Shown one piece after another: positions 43,812 through 54,071 of a stretch of DNA of 64,000 nt; the first letter of the stretch is position 1; every line of letters begins with the position of its first letter. The stretch covers positions 868,001 through 932,000 of the forward strand of contig OY725498.1 of the NCBI GenBank assembly GCA_963281255.1. The letters are read 5' to 3'. A program made the translations under genes and the position numbers. The notes beneath the pieces are model-generated. The model did no database searches. It was given only the letters and a program-made list of their open reading frames with translations, and was not told where the DNA came from. This DNA comes from Aphrocallistes beatrix (lineage: Eukaryota; Porifera; Hexactinellida; Sceptrulophora; Aphrocallistidae).

Positions 43812-44183
43812 CTAAGGCAGTGACTTGTAATCATAGTCTATTCTGACAACATCCTCCATGCATTTGGAGAAAACGATCCTCTGCCTTTTGCAGTAGGTAT
43901 ACTCCATGTTGTTGTTGTCCAGGCATTCGAAAAACTTGACAAAACTTTCATCGCAGTTCTCTTTGACCTGTTTGAAGAACCGGCTGCCGCAGTCCGTGAG
44001 CTCCTTACCCTCATCGAGACACTTCCTGGGGTCTTTCTTCCAGTAGCGACAGTTGATGAACTTTTCAGTCAGCTGTTTGCAGTATATCTGGTAGTGAAAG
44101 GCCCCGGCTTGCAGAGGAGCCACGGATACATTAACTTCGTCTGTCTCCAAATCCTCCTTCTTTAGATGGCGAACTGAAGACAT
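43812..44183 (-). CDS. NDUFA8: NADH dehydrogenase alpha subcomplex subunit 8 (twin CX9C protein)
   Basis: This is an intronless gene of 123 residues. It encodes the intermembrane-space accessory subunit of complex I, imported and oxidised by the Mia40 pathway. The N-terminus DEVNVSVAPLQAGAFHYQIY corresponds to the family opening. The cysteine layout is that of NDUFA8: CKQLTEKFINC (CX9C) running into CRYWKKDPRKC (CX9C), then CGSRFFKQVKENC (CX11C), FFECLDN, and a final CKRQRIVFSKC (CX9C). Vertebrate proteins have about 172 residues; the C-terminal extension after the last CX9C is largely missing here. The start at 44183 is the only ATG ahead of the conserved part. Confidence 0.93.
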   Translation of the reverse strand: MSSVRHLKKEDLETDEVNVSVAPLQAGAFHYQIYCKQLTEKFINCRYWKKDPRKCLDEGKELTDCGSRFFKQVKENCDESFVKFFECLDNNNMEYTYCKRQRIVFSKCMEDVVRIDYDYKSLP

Positions 44184-44522
44184 CGTAACTAACTAGACAC
44201 AGTTCATAATGAAATTGTCGCTTTAGCTTTTGGGAGAGTCTGAATAGGATCCTAGTTTGGGATCTAGAAAAAGCCCATTCCAAACAATACACAAATACTT
44301 AGTATTGTTTTGATACGAATTTCGCTATTCGGGCAACGATACTATCTACAAAGTTACACAAACTAAGGTACCCACTATATATACGGACCATTTATACAAT
44401 GAAACAATATACACACGAATGAATAATAGAAAATATAAATCTACTCAGCTTGTGGGTACAAAAGTATGTGTTCAGAAACGACTCAGGTCCGCGTGCTCAC
44501 CATTGTCGGGGAGATCAGGTGT

Positions 44523-47423
44523 CTAGACATAGATGTCAGCGCTTACACTCTTCTGCATTCGAGGCGCGCTCCTTCTCTCCGTATGCATTAAAATGTTCGA
44601 CTTCTGCATCTGTGGGAATATCTTTATGATGCCAGCAGGCGCTCGCCATGGTTCTCCGTCCACTTGCACGGGAAACGCCGCCTTGGTGCTAATCCTGATG
44701 TCTCCCCCCTGCGCCAGTCTGATCCCATTACCCAACCCCTTCTGTATCTGGACCATGTGAAATGATCCGGTCAGACCGGCTACCTCCAATTTACCATCGT
44801 TCATTTCCTGAGGTTGAAAGCGGACATCTGGGTGTGCCCCCCGGATATCCGTGTGTGCCCCCCACCCATCCCCCCCGGCGCCCCAGCTATTGATATTGAG
44901 TACAATCAGCCCCACTATGTTCACTGGAATATCCACCACTTCGTCGTCTACGCGCAGTTCCAAGTCTCGTGTCAGGTTGTACGTCTGTCCGTCTATCAGC
45001 AGCTCAGCTCCCAGTTTGGCGTACTGGAATTTGTTATAAATGCGACTGCTGAACCTCTCCGGATGTCGCTCTCTCGCCTCGTGGAAAGCCAAGGACACTT
45101 CTGCGTCACAGCCTATCCCGAAGTAGTTGTTCATTACGATCAGCTTGTTGTTCTCCATCAAGGGGAAGTCCACGGTTTCAATGGGAGAGTGCGGATTGCG
45201 TCGGCAGTCGAACACCATGGTCCACCTGTCGAATTCGATCGGGTAGGAGGAGTCTATCTTGGTTAGGAACTCCATGGCCTTCTCTCCGCTGTATCCGCCG
45301 CCCCAGTTGAAGGCCCGGGCCAGGTCGTTTCCGGTTCCGAGGGGTATGAGGGCACAGCACGGCTTCGCACACTTTCTCCACGGCTGAGTCTCGTCCAGTG
45401 CCTGCAGCACCCAGCCGTACGTCCCGTCACCCCCGCAGATGAGAATGCGGAAGTTCTCGAAATCCTTAAAGGTGTACAGGCCTGGATACGGTCCCCCGTG
45501 ACTCAGGTCGAATATCTGATGTGGGTTCAGGTGTCTCCTCAAACTGGAAATAAGCTCCTTGCCTTGGCCACCCCCGCTCCGACTGTTCACGAACACGAGG
45601 AGAGGATGGATGCTGGTGTCCAGGTATTCCGAGTGAATGGTCGGAAGGACGAGTGTTGGAGATCTTTCCACTGACATATTAATCAGACCGCAGATATCAT
45701 CCACAGCCTTGTCCCCCATACATTTAAGCACGACGAAACCATGGATGTCCAATAGCTTCGCAATGCAGACTTTCTCTCTCATCTCTTCAGGAATCAACAT
45801 GTCCCTGTACTCCTCCTCTGTCTTCCCGGGGGGAAGCTTCGTCACTGCCACACAGAATTCCTCTATCAGCTGTTTCTTCAGGAAGTAGCGCGTGAACCGA
45901 GAGCGAGAGAAAATGTGCTTCCTATCCTCAGTGATGACATTCCAGATTTCCTCGCCCGGGTCTAGTCGCTCCAGATGGAACAGTGAGCCCTGGCACAGGT
46001 ACTTATGAATGTAACACTCGCCGAGGGAGAGCGTCCCCGTCAACACGTGGAATCCCTTCACGGCTTCTTTAATGACGCTCACCACTGTCATGCTTGGCTT
46101 CACATCGATCACGACGGTCTCTGCATCTGCGAGTTTGATGTTCGTGTGTATCCTCAACGCGTACGTGTCCCCCTCATCCTTGCGGAACTTTAGGTGCAAG
46201 CAGAGTTGCTCTTTGCGCGATTGGAGTTGGTAGAGGTGCACCTCAGGAGAGAGAACGTCGTCCTCCGGCACCTGATCCTCTGGACAGGCCGGGATGATGA
46301 GGTAGTAGTTGGACGGGTAGCCGAATAGTCGGAACTTCTTCAGAATCATGACCAGCACTTCCCCTGCCGTCTGGTTCTCGAAGACTTTGATGGTCTTGGT
46401 TTGGCGCCCGTTCACAGCTGGTTCGTTGTCATGTGAGAAGTCCCACACCTTGATCAACCTGTCCGGTACATTCATTTCGTCTAATTTGAGGGACATCTCG
46501 AATATGTCTGTCTCTTCGGACAAAGGGGTGCCTTGAACCCCTTCAGCCACCAGTAAAGGAGGCTGATCCATCCCCGGGACGAATCTCAGCTCCGTTTTAG
46601 TCCCCTGAATAGGCGTGACAGAATCGTCGCCCCTGCGCATCACTGTCACAACGGTGGAGGAGAGGAACATCCTGCTCAGCAGGCCTAGCGCACAGATGTG
46701 TTCCACCTTCGGCAAGCAGTAGGCATGTGCTAGAAAGCCACAGCGTACGCACCGCACGTCCATGAGACAGTCCTGGTGACCGCAGTTCTTATGGCAGATG
46801 ACACACTTGGCAGTGGAGGGAAGGTTACCTTCCACCCAATGGTGCGGGTTCATGCTGCTGTTGAGCATGGAGCCGTAGTACTCGTTGTACGTTGACGAGT
46901 CCAGGCAGTCCGGCACGGAGTAGAGTGTGCACTCGTTGTGTGTGTAGTACTTGCACAGTTCACACCTCAGACCCTGCCCGACGATCTTGTGTCGGCACAC
47001 GTTGCAGTAGACGCGCTTGTTGAGGTTGATCTTCTTGAACCAGTGACTGTTCGGCTTGCGTAGAGCCGACAGTTTCATTATGAGACAAGGCACGACCACT
47101 GAATCCATGCAGCGTTCGTGACAACGGAAAGAGCACTCAATGCAGTTGAAGCCCTGCTTGTGGAGTCCCCAGATGATGTCTCCGCAGTGCTGGCAGTGAG
47201 TGGGCTTGTAGAATGAGGTCCTGATGAACTGATGCTGTCTGTGTGCATCTACTTGATAATGCAGTTTGTAGTTGGAGGCCTTTCTCAAGAGATCGCCGAT
47301 TATGCTCGTGCCAGAAAGGGAAACTGAAGCCGACCGAGTGGCCTGTTTTTTTCCAGAAAAATCCAAAAATGGTACTTCGTCCTCATCGATAACAATTGGA
47401 GGTGTATCTAGCGATTCTGCCAT
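44523..47423 (-). CDS. DGKQ: Diacylglycerol kinase theta (type V)
   Basis: This is an intronless gene of 966 residues that phosphorylates diacylglycerol to phosphatidic acid. Three C1 zinc-binding domains lie near the N-terminus (about 64-113, 127-175 and 194-245), each with the H/C pattern, as in HCQHCGDIIWGLHKQGFNC, YCNVCRHKIVGQGLRCELC and KCVICHKNCGHQDC. Two Ras-association-like stretches follow (about 325-400 with TIKVFENQTAGEVLVMILKK, and about 425-480). The catalytic domain begins at about 608 with LLVFVNSRSGGGQGKEL. The ATP-binding GGDGTYGWVLQALDE is at about 661, PLGTGNDLARAFNWGGGY follows, and the accessory domain has NNYFGIGCDAEVSLAFHEAR. Three C1 domains plus RA define the theta class. 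The absence of introns in a gene this long is notable. The protein may shuttle between cytosol, plasma membrane and nucleus, as known for the family. Confidence 0.96.
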   Translation of the reverse strand: MAESLDTPPIVIDEDEVPFLDFSGKKQATRSASVSLSGTSIIGDLLRKASNYKLHYQVDAHRQHQFIRTSFYKPTHCQHCGDIIWGLHKQGFNCIECSFRCHERCMDSVVVPCLIMKLSALRKPNSHWFKKINLNKRVYCNVCRHKIVGQGLRCELCKYYTHNECTLYSVPDCLDSSTYNEYYGSMLNSSMNPHHWVEGNLPSTAKCVICHKNCGHQDCLMDVRCVRCGFLAHAYCLPKVEHICALGLLSRMFLSSTVVTVMRRGDDSVTPIQGTKTELRFVPGMDQPPLLVAEGVQGTPLSEETDIFEMSLKLDEMNVPDRLIKVWDFSHDNEPAVNGRQTKTIKVFENQTAGEVLVMILKKFRLFGYPSNYYLIIPACPEDQVPEDDVLSPEVHLYQLQSRKEQLCLHLKFRKDEGDTYALRIHTNIKLADAETVVIDVKPSMTVVSVIKEAVKGFHVLTGTLSLGECYIHKYLCQGSLFHLERLDPGEEIWNVITEDRKHIFSRSRFTRYFLKKQLIEEFCVAVTKLPPGKTEEEYRDMLIPEEMREKVCIAKLLDIHGFVVLKCMGDKAVDDICGLINMSVERSPTLVLPTIHSEYLDTSIHPLLVFVNSRSGGGQGKELISSLRRHLNPHQIFDLSHGGPYPGLYTFKDFENFRILICGGDGTYGWVLQALDETQPWRKCAKPCCALIPLGTGNDLARAFNWGGGYSGEKAMEFLTKIDSSYPIEFDRWTMVFDCRRNPHSPIETVDFPLMENNKLIVMNNYFGIGCDAEVSLAFHEARERHPERFSSRIYNKFQYAKLGAELLIDGQTYNLTRDLELRVDDEVVDIPVNIVGLIVLNINSWGAGGDGWGAHTDIRGAHPDVRFQPQEMNDGKLEVAGLTGSFHMVQIQKGLGNGIRLAQGGDIRISTKAAFPVQVDGEPWRAPAGIIKIFPQMQKSNILMHTERRSAPRMQKSVSADIYV

Positions 47424-48204
47424 ATTAAACTCTATACGTATTCATAAAGCAGTATTGTTTCAATTTATAGTCTTGTGATGGACACTCTATACGACTGTTT
47501 CATTCATGATACGAGTTCAGGCTTTGATTGAAATGCAATTCAGGACTAAATATTTAATTACTTATCACTTAAAAGTCATCTCGCTAATATAATCAAAATC
47601 CTTATTGACTCAAACGAGAGCATTACGAGCTGGAGATTGAACATGTTGAGATTTGGATGCTTAAGATGGATACGTAATTGAGGTATTCAAGTAGAATGTT
47701 AGACTCCTTAAGTCACAATTTATAAGCATGGCCATCCAAGGAAAAATTTGCTTGATGTACATTATAACTTAGCAGGATACGATCAATGTCAGTCAAGTGC
47801 ATAGTTAGTTATCATTTGGTTGTAAAATACAATTGATTCTTAAATATTTCTCTCTTCCCATATGAAGGTTGAAAATTCAATATTAATAATTAACGAAGAT
47901 TGTCTGGTATTTTAAGACAAATATTTTATTAAGACTTTAGGAGTAAATTAAAAAGCGTTTTTGACAGAATTTCTCCATATTTTTGTCTAAAAAAGTGGTC
48001 AATGGTGATTTGTACGATTACTAGACTCCGGCATTCTCTGATGTTATTGAAGAATCAGTGTGTAACGGATAGAAATTGTTTTAATTATAAACTAAATAGT
48101 ATTTGAATCAAAAGTGGAATAGAGTTACTACAATTTAACTAAAACTTGAACTTGAAATGCATTTCGAATCATTCGCGAATATTTATCTCTTCGAAGTGAT
48201 CGGC
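47424..48204. other. Intergenic region upstream of DGKQ
   Basis: AT-rich region with no gene, RNA or repeat that I can support. Confidence 0.5.
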
Positions 48205-48922
48205 TTAACTAGCTGTGTTCTGAGAGGAAGCTAAGCAATTGAAATACTCTTTGTAAAGTTCCCTGTTACTGGGAGGATTAGCTTTCTCGTTCTGCGCCAT
48301 TTTCGCTTGATAGAAGCTAGTCACCGAGTTCATGCAGTTCGGAATAACAGCTTGAGCGAATTTAACGTTACACATGGCTAGTTCTTTCCCAGCATCGATG
48401 CAATCGTGGACATTGTCGCTGCTCTTTCTACATTTCTGATAGCTCTTCGATGCGTTGGAGCAGGCTCGCCTTGAGAATATCACTCCGAGGATGGGCAAGG
48501 AAGCTTCCAAGTTCACATCATTGTCGGCATTCGGTAGCGGCATTAGAGTAGAGCTTGAGGAAATATCTAGATGGTGGAATAACATGCATGTTCTAACTCT
48601 GAAAATTCACAATTAATTTAACTAGAATACCTTCTCGAGGAATATTTTTGAGACAGTTGTCAAATTTTTCCACAAAGTCTCGCTTGAAATGCCCTGACTC
48701 ATCCACAGATTCCTTCCCGATCAGAGGTCGACATTCCATGTTTAGAGAACTCCAAAAACCCGAGACACACGTCCCACACTTCCTATTTTCTTCCTCGCAC
48801 TTTTCTGGGTTTCCATGCTTCAGAATGCATTTATCGTATTTGTCAAAGGATTTGCGGCAAGTCAATTCTTGGTAATAGTCGAACAACCACACGTGACTCT
48901 TACCGATTGTAACTGGATCCAT
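48205..48922 (-). CDS. Double CX9C protein, tandem NDUFA8-like halves
   Basis: Two exons, 48631-48922 and 48205-48566, joined over a 64-bp GT-AG intron give 217 residues in frame. Each half copies the NDUFA8 N-terminal pattern. The first has CRKSFDKYDKC then CILKHGNPEKC (CX9C twice), CVSGFWSSLNMEC (CX11C) and FVEKFDNCL. The second has CSNASKSYQKC then CRKSSDNVHDC, CNVKFAQAVIPNC (CX11C) and YKEYFNCL. Both halves lack the last CX9C pair of NDUFA8. An intermembrane-space protein folded by Mia40 is likely; the exact role is unknown. Alternatively these are two separate genes: the second frame has its own ATG at 48585, only eight bases after the stop of the first. I favour fusion because the splice sites restore the frame exactly. 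Confidence 0.75.
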
Positions 48923-49360
48923 TGCAGCTAATGTAACTTAGACAGAATCAGATGATGGAGATTCCAAGGAATAAGTATGTTCATAATTAACCTAATTCTT
49001 AGAATGCAATTGAGTTAGATTGAGCTAGCTATTATCATAGGCGTAGGCTCCAGTAGGGTTGGTAGGGCCTTGGCCTTACCATTAATACTATTATTAGCCA
49101 TAAAACGATTTGTCCAAAATTACCCTACCAATCATGAGTCCTAGCCTAAAGGTCCCACTGATCCTCATTTCGAGTCTACGCCACTGGTTATTATATGCTA
49201 ATAGTAATAGGAAATGGAATAGCAAGAAAAATGTTTGTGGGTGTAGTGAAATTATAACTCAGTTTAATATTTAGTATTTTCTTAATTAATGGTGAAAATA
49301 ACACATTTTATTAATTACTCTTATCACACTGAAAGAGTCACTTAGTGATTGGGTCTCCTA
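48923..49360. other. Intergenic region with a possible old MITE
   Basis: Between 49037 and 49187 the text begins ataggcgtaggctccag and ends cgagtctacgccactgg, a short imperfect inverted repeat around a region with GTAGGG and CCCTAC motifs. It may be a decayed DNA element. Nothing else was seen. Confidence 0.35.
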
Positions 49361-49657
49361 CTAATATCTACTCTGTGAAAGTACTTCAATCTTCATTTCA
49401 GTATCAGTTGGGGGGTAAACTGAGACAAATCTCCACCGGAAGCTATTCATTTTCAATAGGACGGACTTAATGTACTTGATATAAATAGAATTGGCATCAT
49501 ACAATGTGGTCCAGATCCTAACATTACCGTCATTCACACTATCTGGCCGGATGTCTGATAATGTAATAGCAAATGCTATCCTATTATTTGCATGTGCTTT
49601 TTTCGCGGTTCGACGATCGTATAGAATGTGTATGTTGGAAAGAAAGGCGCAAAGCAT
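49361..49657 (-). CDS. Small open frame of uncertain status
   Basis: This open frame of 98 codons starts with ATG and does not overlap another gene. Its composition is not obviously repetitive (it includes NNRIAFAITLSDIRPDSVND and RIWTTLYDANSIYIKY). I recognise no family, no signal peptide beyond a weakly hydrophobic start, and no splice partners. It could be an exon of an unrecognised gene, a relic, or chance. Confidence 0.25.
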   Translation of the reverse strand: MLCAFLSNIHILYDRRTAKKAHANNRIAFAITLSDIRPDSVNDGNVRIWTTLYDANSIYIKYIKSVLLKMNSFRWRFVSVYPPTDTEMKIEVLSQSRY

Positions 49658-49937
49658 GCATATTAATACAATATAATTAATAACAATACAATTATAAAGG
49701 TGTAAAATAATCTCGGAGTAGATAGGTGTATATACAGTCGATTTAGTTTTAACAGTAAGCAGGTGTTACAATCATCGTGTTAGCAGAAAATATATATGTT
49801 TCCTACATAATACGTACTTAAATACAATTTTAAATCTAAACCAGAGTTAGCCACTGTAGTATTTACATTACGGAGTTATTCTAACTGTATTGGAATAAAT
49901 ATTGCGCTATTATAGTCTGTAGATTACTAAAACGAAC

Positions 49938-52900
49938 TCATAATTGTGTGAATTTGTTTCCTGGAGTTTGGGGTAACACGGATTCAATCTCTTTATTGGG
50001 GTCAGGTAAATCGTCTCGCTGAGTCACATAGTTCAATAATTTCTTGTGGAGATGCTGATTCTTCCGTTTGGCCTTCTCATAGGCCGAAACCAGTGCAACG
50101 TTGGCTTTTTTCAGATCTCTCACAAAGGAGAGTAGCTGTTCATTCCTGTCCTGCGTCCGCCTGATGTAAGAATCAAACGTGTTAGTCAGTTCATAGTAAT
50201 TTTCTCGTATCCATCTCTCTCGATCAACAGCTTCTTTCAGCTCTATCTTCTGGTGCATAGTGTGGTCCGGAATGAGGGAAAGCCCGAGGGAGAGATCCGA
50301 CTTCTGCTCTTTAAGAGTTTTAAAGTCTTTCTGCGCTTTCTTCTTCTTCCTGGCTTGTTCGAACACTTCGTGTTTAAGGATCTCAATGTGCTGTTTCGAG
50401 GCCGACTCCTGATCTTTAGCAGCACACAGCTTATGCTCGATGATACGCATTTCTTGCTCGAGCAGGTAGGCTTGAGACTGCAGCTTCGCTTTCTCCTCCT
50501 TCACAGCTGATATCTCCTGCATGTGAATGGCTGTCTCCAAGTCGATCCACTGCTCACTCGAGCTGATGTCTTTCCGTACTTCTGGAGACTTTACCTTCAA
50601 TTCAAACTTGTTTCTCTGATCGAACAAAGCGCCGGCGACCGGCACCATCTGGTTACAGACCTTCTTCTTCAGGCGGTGGAACACTTCGATGTACTGCCGC
50701 AATCGCTTGATGTCATCGGGGGAGAGTTCGTTGTCGGTACTCTCGTTATGGCTGCTGAGGGACAGCATGGATCCGTGTCCAGAAGTGGACTCCCGGCTGA
50801 CCTGTTCATTCCTGCTCGAGTTCCCCGGGCTGGAAGAGCCCAGAGACCTGCGTTTAGACCTGTACCCGGGTCTGTTGTGAGAGGAGCTGTGAGAAAGTGG
50901 GACGGGCAGGTACCTCTGGATATCCGGGAGGTTGTCGTAATTCCCGATCACACTCCGAATGTTCTGCTCTATCTTCTGCCTGGTGTCGTAGAGTCGCTTC
51001 ATGGCCAGGTCCAGACTCTGCTCTGACCCCACCAGCAGGTCGGCTATAGCCTGCGAGGAGATGAAGAGTCCATAGTCCAGCGGCTCGTGTCCGGCCAGCC
51101 GCTGGTTGATGGAGATGATCGAGTGCTCGTTGTCATAGAGACAGAGGAGAGCGCAGTACACTTGCAATCCCTGGTCCGCGTAACGCACCGCTTTAGTAAG
51201 CAGCTCGTTGTTACACTCGTACTGCTTAGCGGTGATGTAGAGCTCATCTGCCAGGTCTTTACTCTCCTTGTGCGAGCGAGAAATGTACTGATTCTCCGCC
51301 TTGAGGCGCTCCACTTGTGTGGTGAGATACTGGTTGTCTCCTTTCAGTATGTCCTGCGACTCAGTCGTGGGGGTGCACCCGAAGGTGAAGATGGTCTGGA
51401 TGAGGTCTTGAACGGACACGCACTGATTCAGGGCTAAGATCATCTGTTTCTTGAGGTCAGGTGGCATCGAGAGGGGGAAGATAGAGGGGTCAATTTCGCA
51501 CCCTAGTACCATGTGGCTTGATCCACCCCGACTCTCGTACTTGTACATCCCCGGGAGTGAGACTAGATTCCCCTCTGAGCTCTCTGATTTATAGTTGTCC
51601 GACCGCTGAGAGCGGCACTTCTCTTCCAGAGGTTCGTCTCTCTGATTGCGCGGCTGTTCCTTCTTCTGCTGCTGCAAGTTCTGCACATACTCCAGCACAC
51701 GGTCGCTACTGCTGCGCTCGTTCAGGTTATTCACAGCTGACTTGGATTGGGAGCCAGGTGCGGCCAGCTTGTGCAGACTCTGGTTGCTGCCCTTCTTATT
51801 CGCTACCTCCTGCGTGATGACGTCATCTTGCTTCCTCTGTGCGGGGGTGGTGTTGAACCGCTGGCTGGCACTCCCCCCTTGAGAGTGGTGCGTGTGAGGG
51901 GACCTGTCAGAGAGGTGGAGGGTGGAGGAGGCTAGGTTTGCAAGGGAGCTGCTCTTCGCTATCTGAACTGACATGTCGTGGTTAGCGTTCAGGGCGTTAG
52001 TGAGCTGCATCTGATAGCCGCCTAGCCGCACACTCAGCTCGTCGTACTTGGATTCCAGATGCGAAGTGTACGCTTCTGCGTTGAGCAGGCTGCGCTGTAG
52101 TCCGTCGTTCTCCTGACGTAGACGAAAAATCTCAGCGTTTAGGAACTCTTTCTCCTGCGCACTTCTGTAGGAGAGGTTGGTGGCTTCAGCTTGAGAGGGC
52201 TGAGAGTCTTTCAGATCGACGAGGGAGCACCTGTAGAGAGGAGGAGGTAACCCGTAAACGAACGAGTTTGTATCCTGCATTGATTAAGATCTGAGTGTAA
52301 TTTTATACTCTTGACATAATATAAGCGTTCTATTACAACCACAGACATAGGTAATACATATACTAAATTAATTTATGTGTTAAACCGAATAGGTTTAATT
52401 AGTGAAGAGAGTAATCGAAATTCAAAGGCTTGTATTGCCTCGCCACTGTTAATTTCTTATAAATAATGGATTTTTGAGAAATTAGAAATGGTATAAACCT
52501 ACTGTTAAATAGTAGGAATAATAGGACTGATATTAAACGCATCTTAACACATAATTAAATGACTCACATTTGTCTATAATAACATTCTTTTCACTGAACT
52601 TGGGTCAATATTAGAAGTTATATTCAAATATATGGTAGGATGGGAGTAACATAGTATTGCCAACTTACCTGTCCCTTGTCTCAATGTATCGATACTCCAT
52701 ATCGTCTCTGTTGCGTTTAACTTCTCCCAGCTCTCTCCTCAGCTGCTCCGCCTCCACAGAGATACTGTCCCCCCGCTCTCTCTCCCTCTCCGACTCCCTC
52801 TCAGTCCAGGCCAGCTCGGACTGTGTGTGCGCTAGCTTCTTCTTCCCCTCCTCCAACTCTTCCAAGAGAGAAAAACTAGGAGTGGGGAGCTGGGGGGAGA

Positions 52901-53539
52901 GGGGGGTGTGCGGAGAGGTCTGATGGGTCGCTTCTAAGGAGAGGAGTAGGAGACAGGAGTGGAGTAATTGAGTTATGAGAAACTCAGCACTGTCAAGGCT
53001 GTCACTGATCTAAGAGAGAATCATCGGAACTAAAGAACAGCTGGGAATTCTTTCACTTCTTAGCTGAATCTCACGTATATATATATACGTAGACATCAGA
53101 GGTGAATTTCATATTTGATATTGTCATGATTCTGACTAGATTGATGAGACCAAAAATTCGTCAACAAACTATGATTCGACAATGTTACCTTGTCCCCTTT
53201 TGATCTGAATATTTTGGGTTTGTGGACTTTTCTCAGCGAGGCGAATCTCTTCTTATTCTTCCTCTCAAGGGTGTTGGAGGGAGTGTCCAGGATAGGCGTG
53301 CACTGGTCCAGGGAGGCAATCCCTAATCTCTGCAACAGCTGCTCAGGAGTCGGACAGTCTTGAGCGGGGACTCCAATCATTAGTAGACAGCGCTGCAGGT
53401 CTAACCCACTCAGTCTCCCTTCCAGCAGAATGCCCTCCTTCAGACGCTTCAAGGACTCTTTGTAATTCTGACCCCCAGAGTCAGGACGAGATTGAGGGAC
53501 GGGTGAATAGTTGTTGTTACTGAGGTTACTGGATGTCAT
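49938..53539 (-). CDS. MCC: MCC homologue (colorectal mutant cancer protein family), coiled-coil with PDZ ligand
   Basis: Three exons join in frame to 994 residues: 53189-53539, 52669-53009 and 49938-52230. The first exon has an EF-hand-like helix pair (EGRLSGLDLQRCLLMIGVP, then PTPEQLLQRLGI). Exon 2 and the start of exon 3 form coiled coils. The region YITAKQYECNNELLTKAVRY followed by ADQGLQVYCALLCLYDNEHS matches the MCC block around KYESNATALRLALQYSEQC. The C-terminal third has LETAIHMQEISAVKEEKAKL and later SFVRDLKKANVALVSAYEKA, close to MCC's VNDLKRANSNLVAAYEKA. The last four residues, FTQL, form a class I PDZ ligand, as the C-terminus of MCC does. The family works in cell polarity, Wnt and NF-kappaB signalling and vesicle traffic. 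The start at 53539 is the first ATG of the exon. Confidence 0.9.
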
Positions 53540-54071
53540 AGCATGCTATCTTACACTGTGATATATGAAATCAATAATTTTACTCAAACACCAGCAGAAC
53601 ACCATGCACCTGTTCAAATGATGGTTTTTAGCTTATTATCCCGGTTTTAATAATACATTTGACATGAGTATGATTTACGGTCAATTACATCTCCATATGT
53701 CCAGAATTCCCCTCGGAACTCACAACTCTGATGTGAATAATTCCTAATATACGCGTGACAGTTCGGAAAATAATACAAAACCTGATTTCGGAATGATTCC
53801 CAGACTCCCAGAATCCTAAACCTGGCGGATATGGTACCTAGGGACTAGGGTGACCGCATTGGAACACTACGTGTCTACACAGGCGCGAGATAATTATAAC
53901 ATAGTCTCTACTCCTACTACTCTATTAATACTACTTACATTCCCCAAACTGTTAAGATAAATACAAAGTGTATACGTATATATTATGATTGCATATTTAC
54001 ACAATTAAAATGATGCAAAAGTTAAGAAATGTTTGTTAAAAATTCTATATATATTATCCGTTTTCGTAACT
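53540..54071. other. Intergenic region between MCC and APMAP
   Basis: AT-rich promoter-side flank of MCC. I saw no gene or repeat. Confidence 0.5.

Noticed and set aside
51087-51437. Plus-strand open frames over MCC, DGKQ and the condensation-like gene
   Set aside because: All are antisense shadows of well-supported minus-strand coding sequence.
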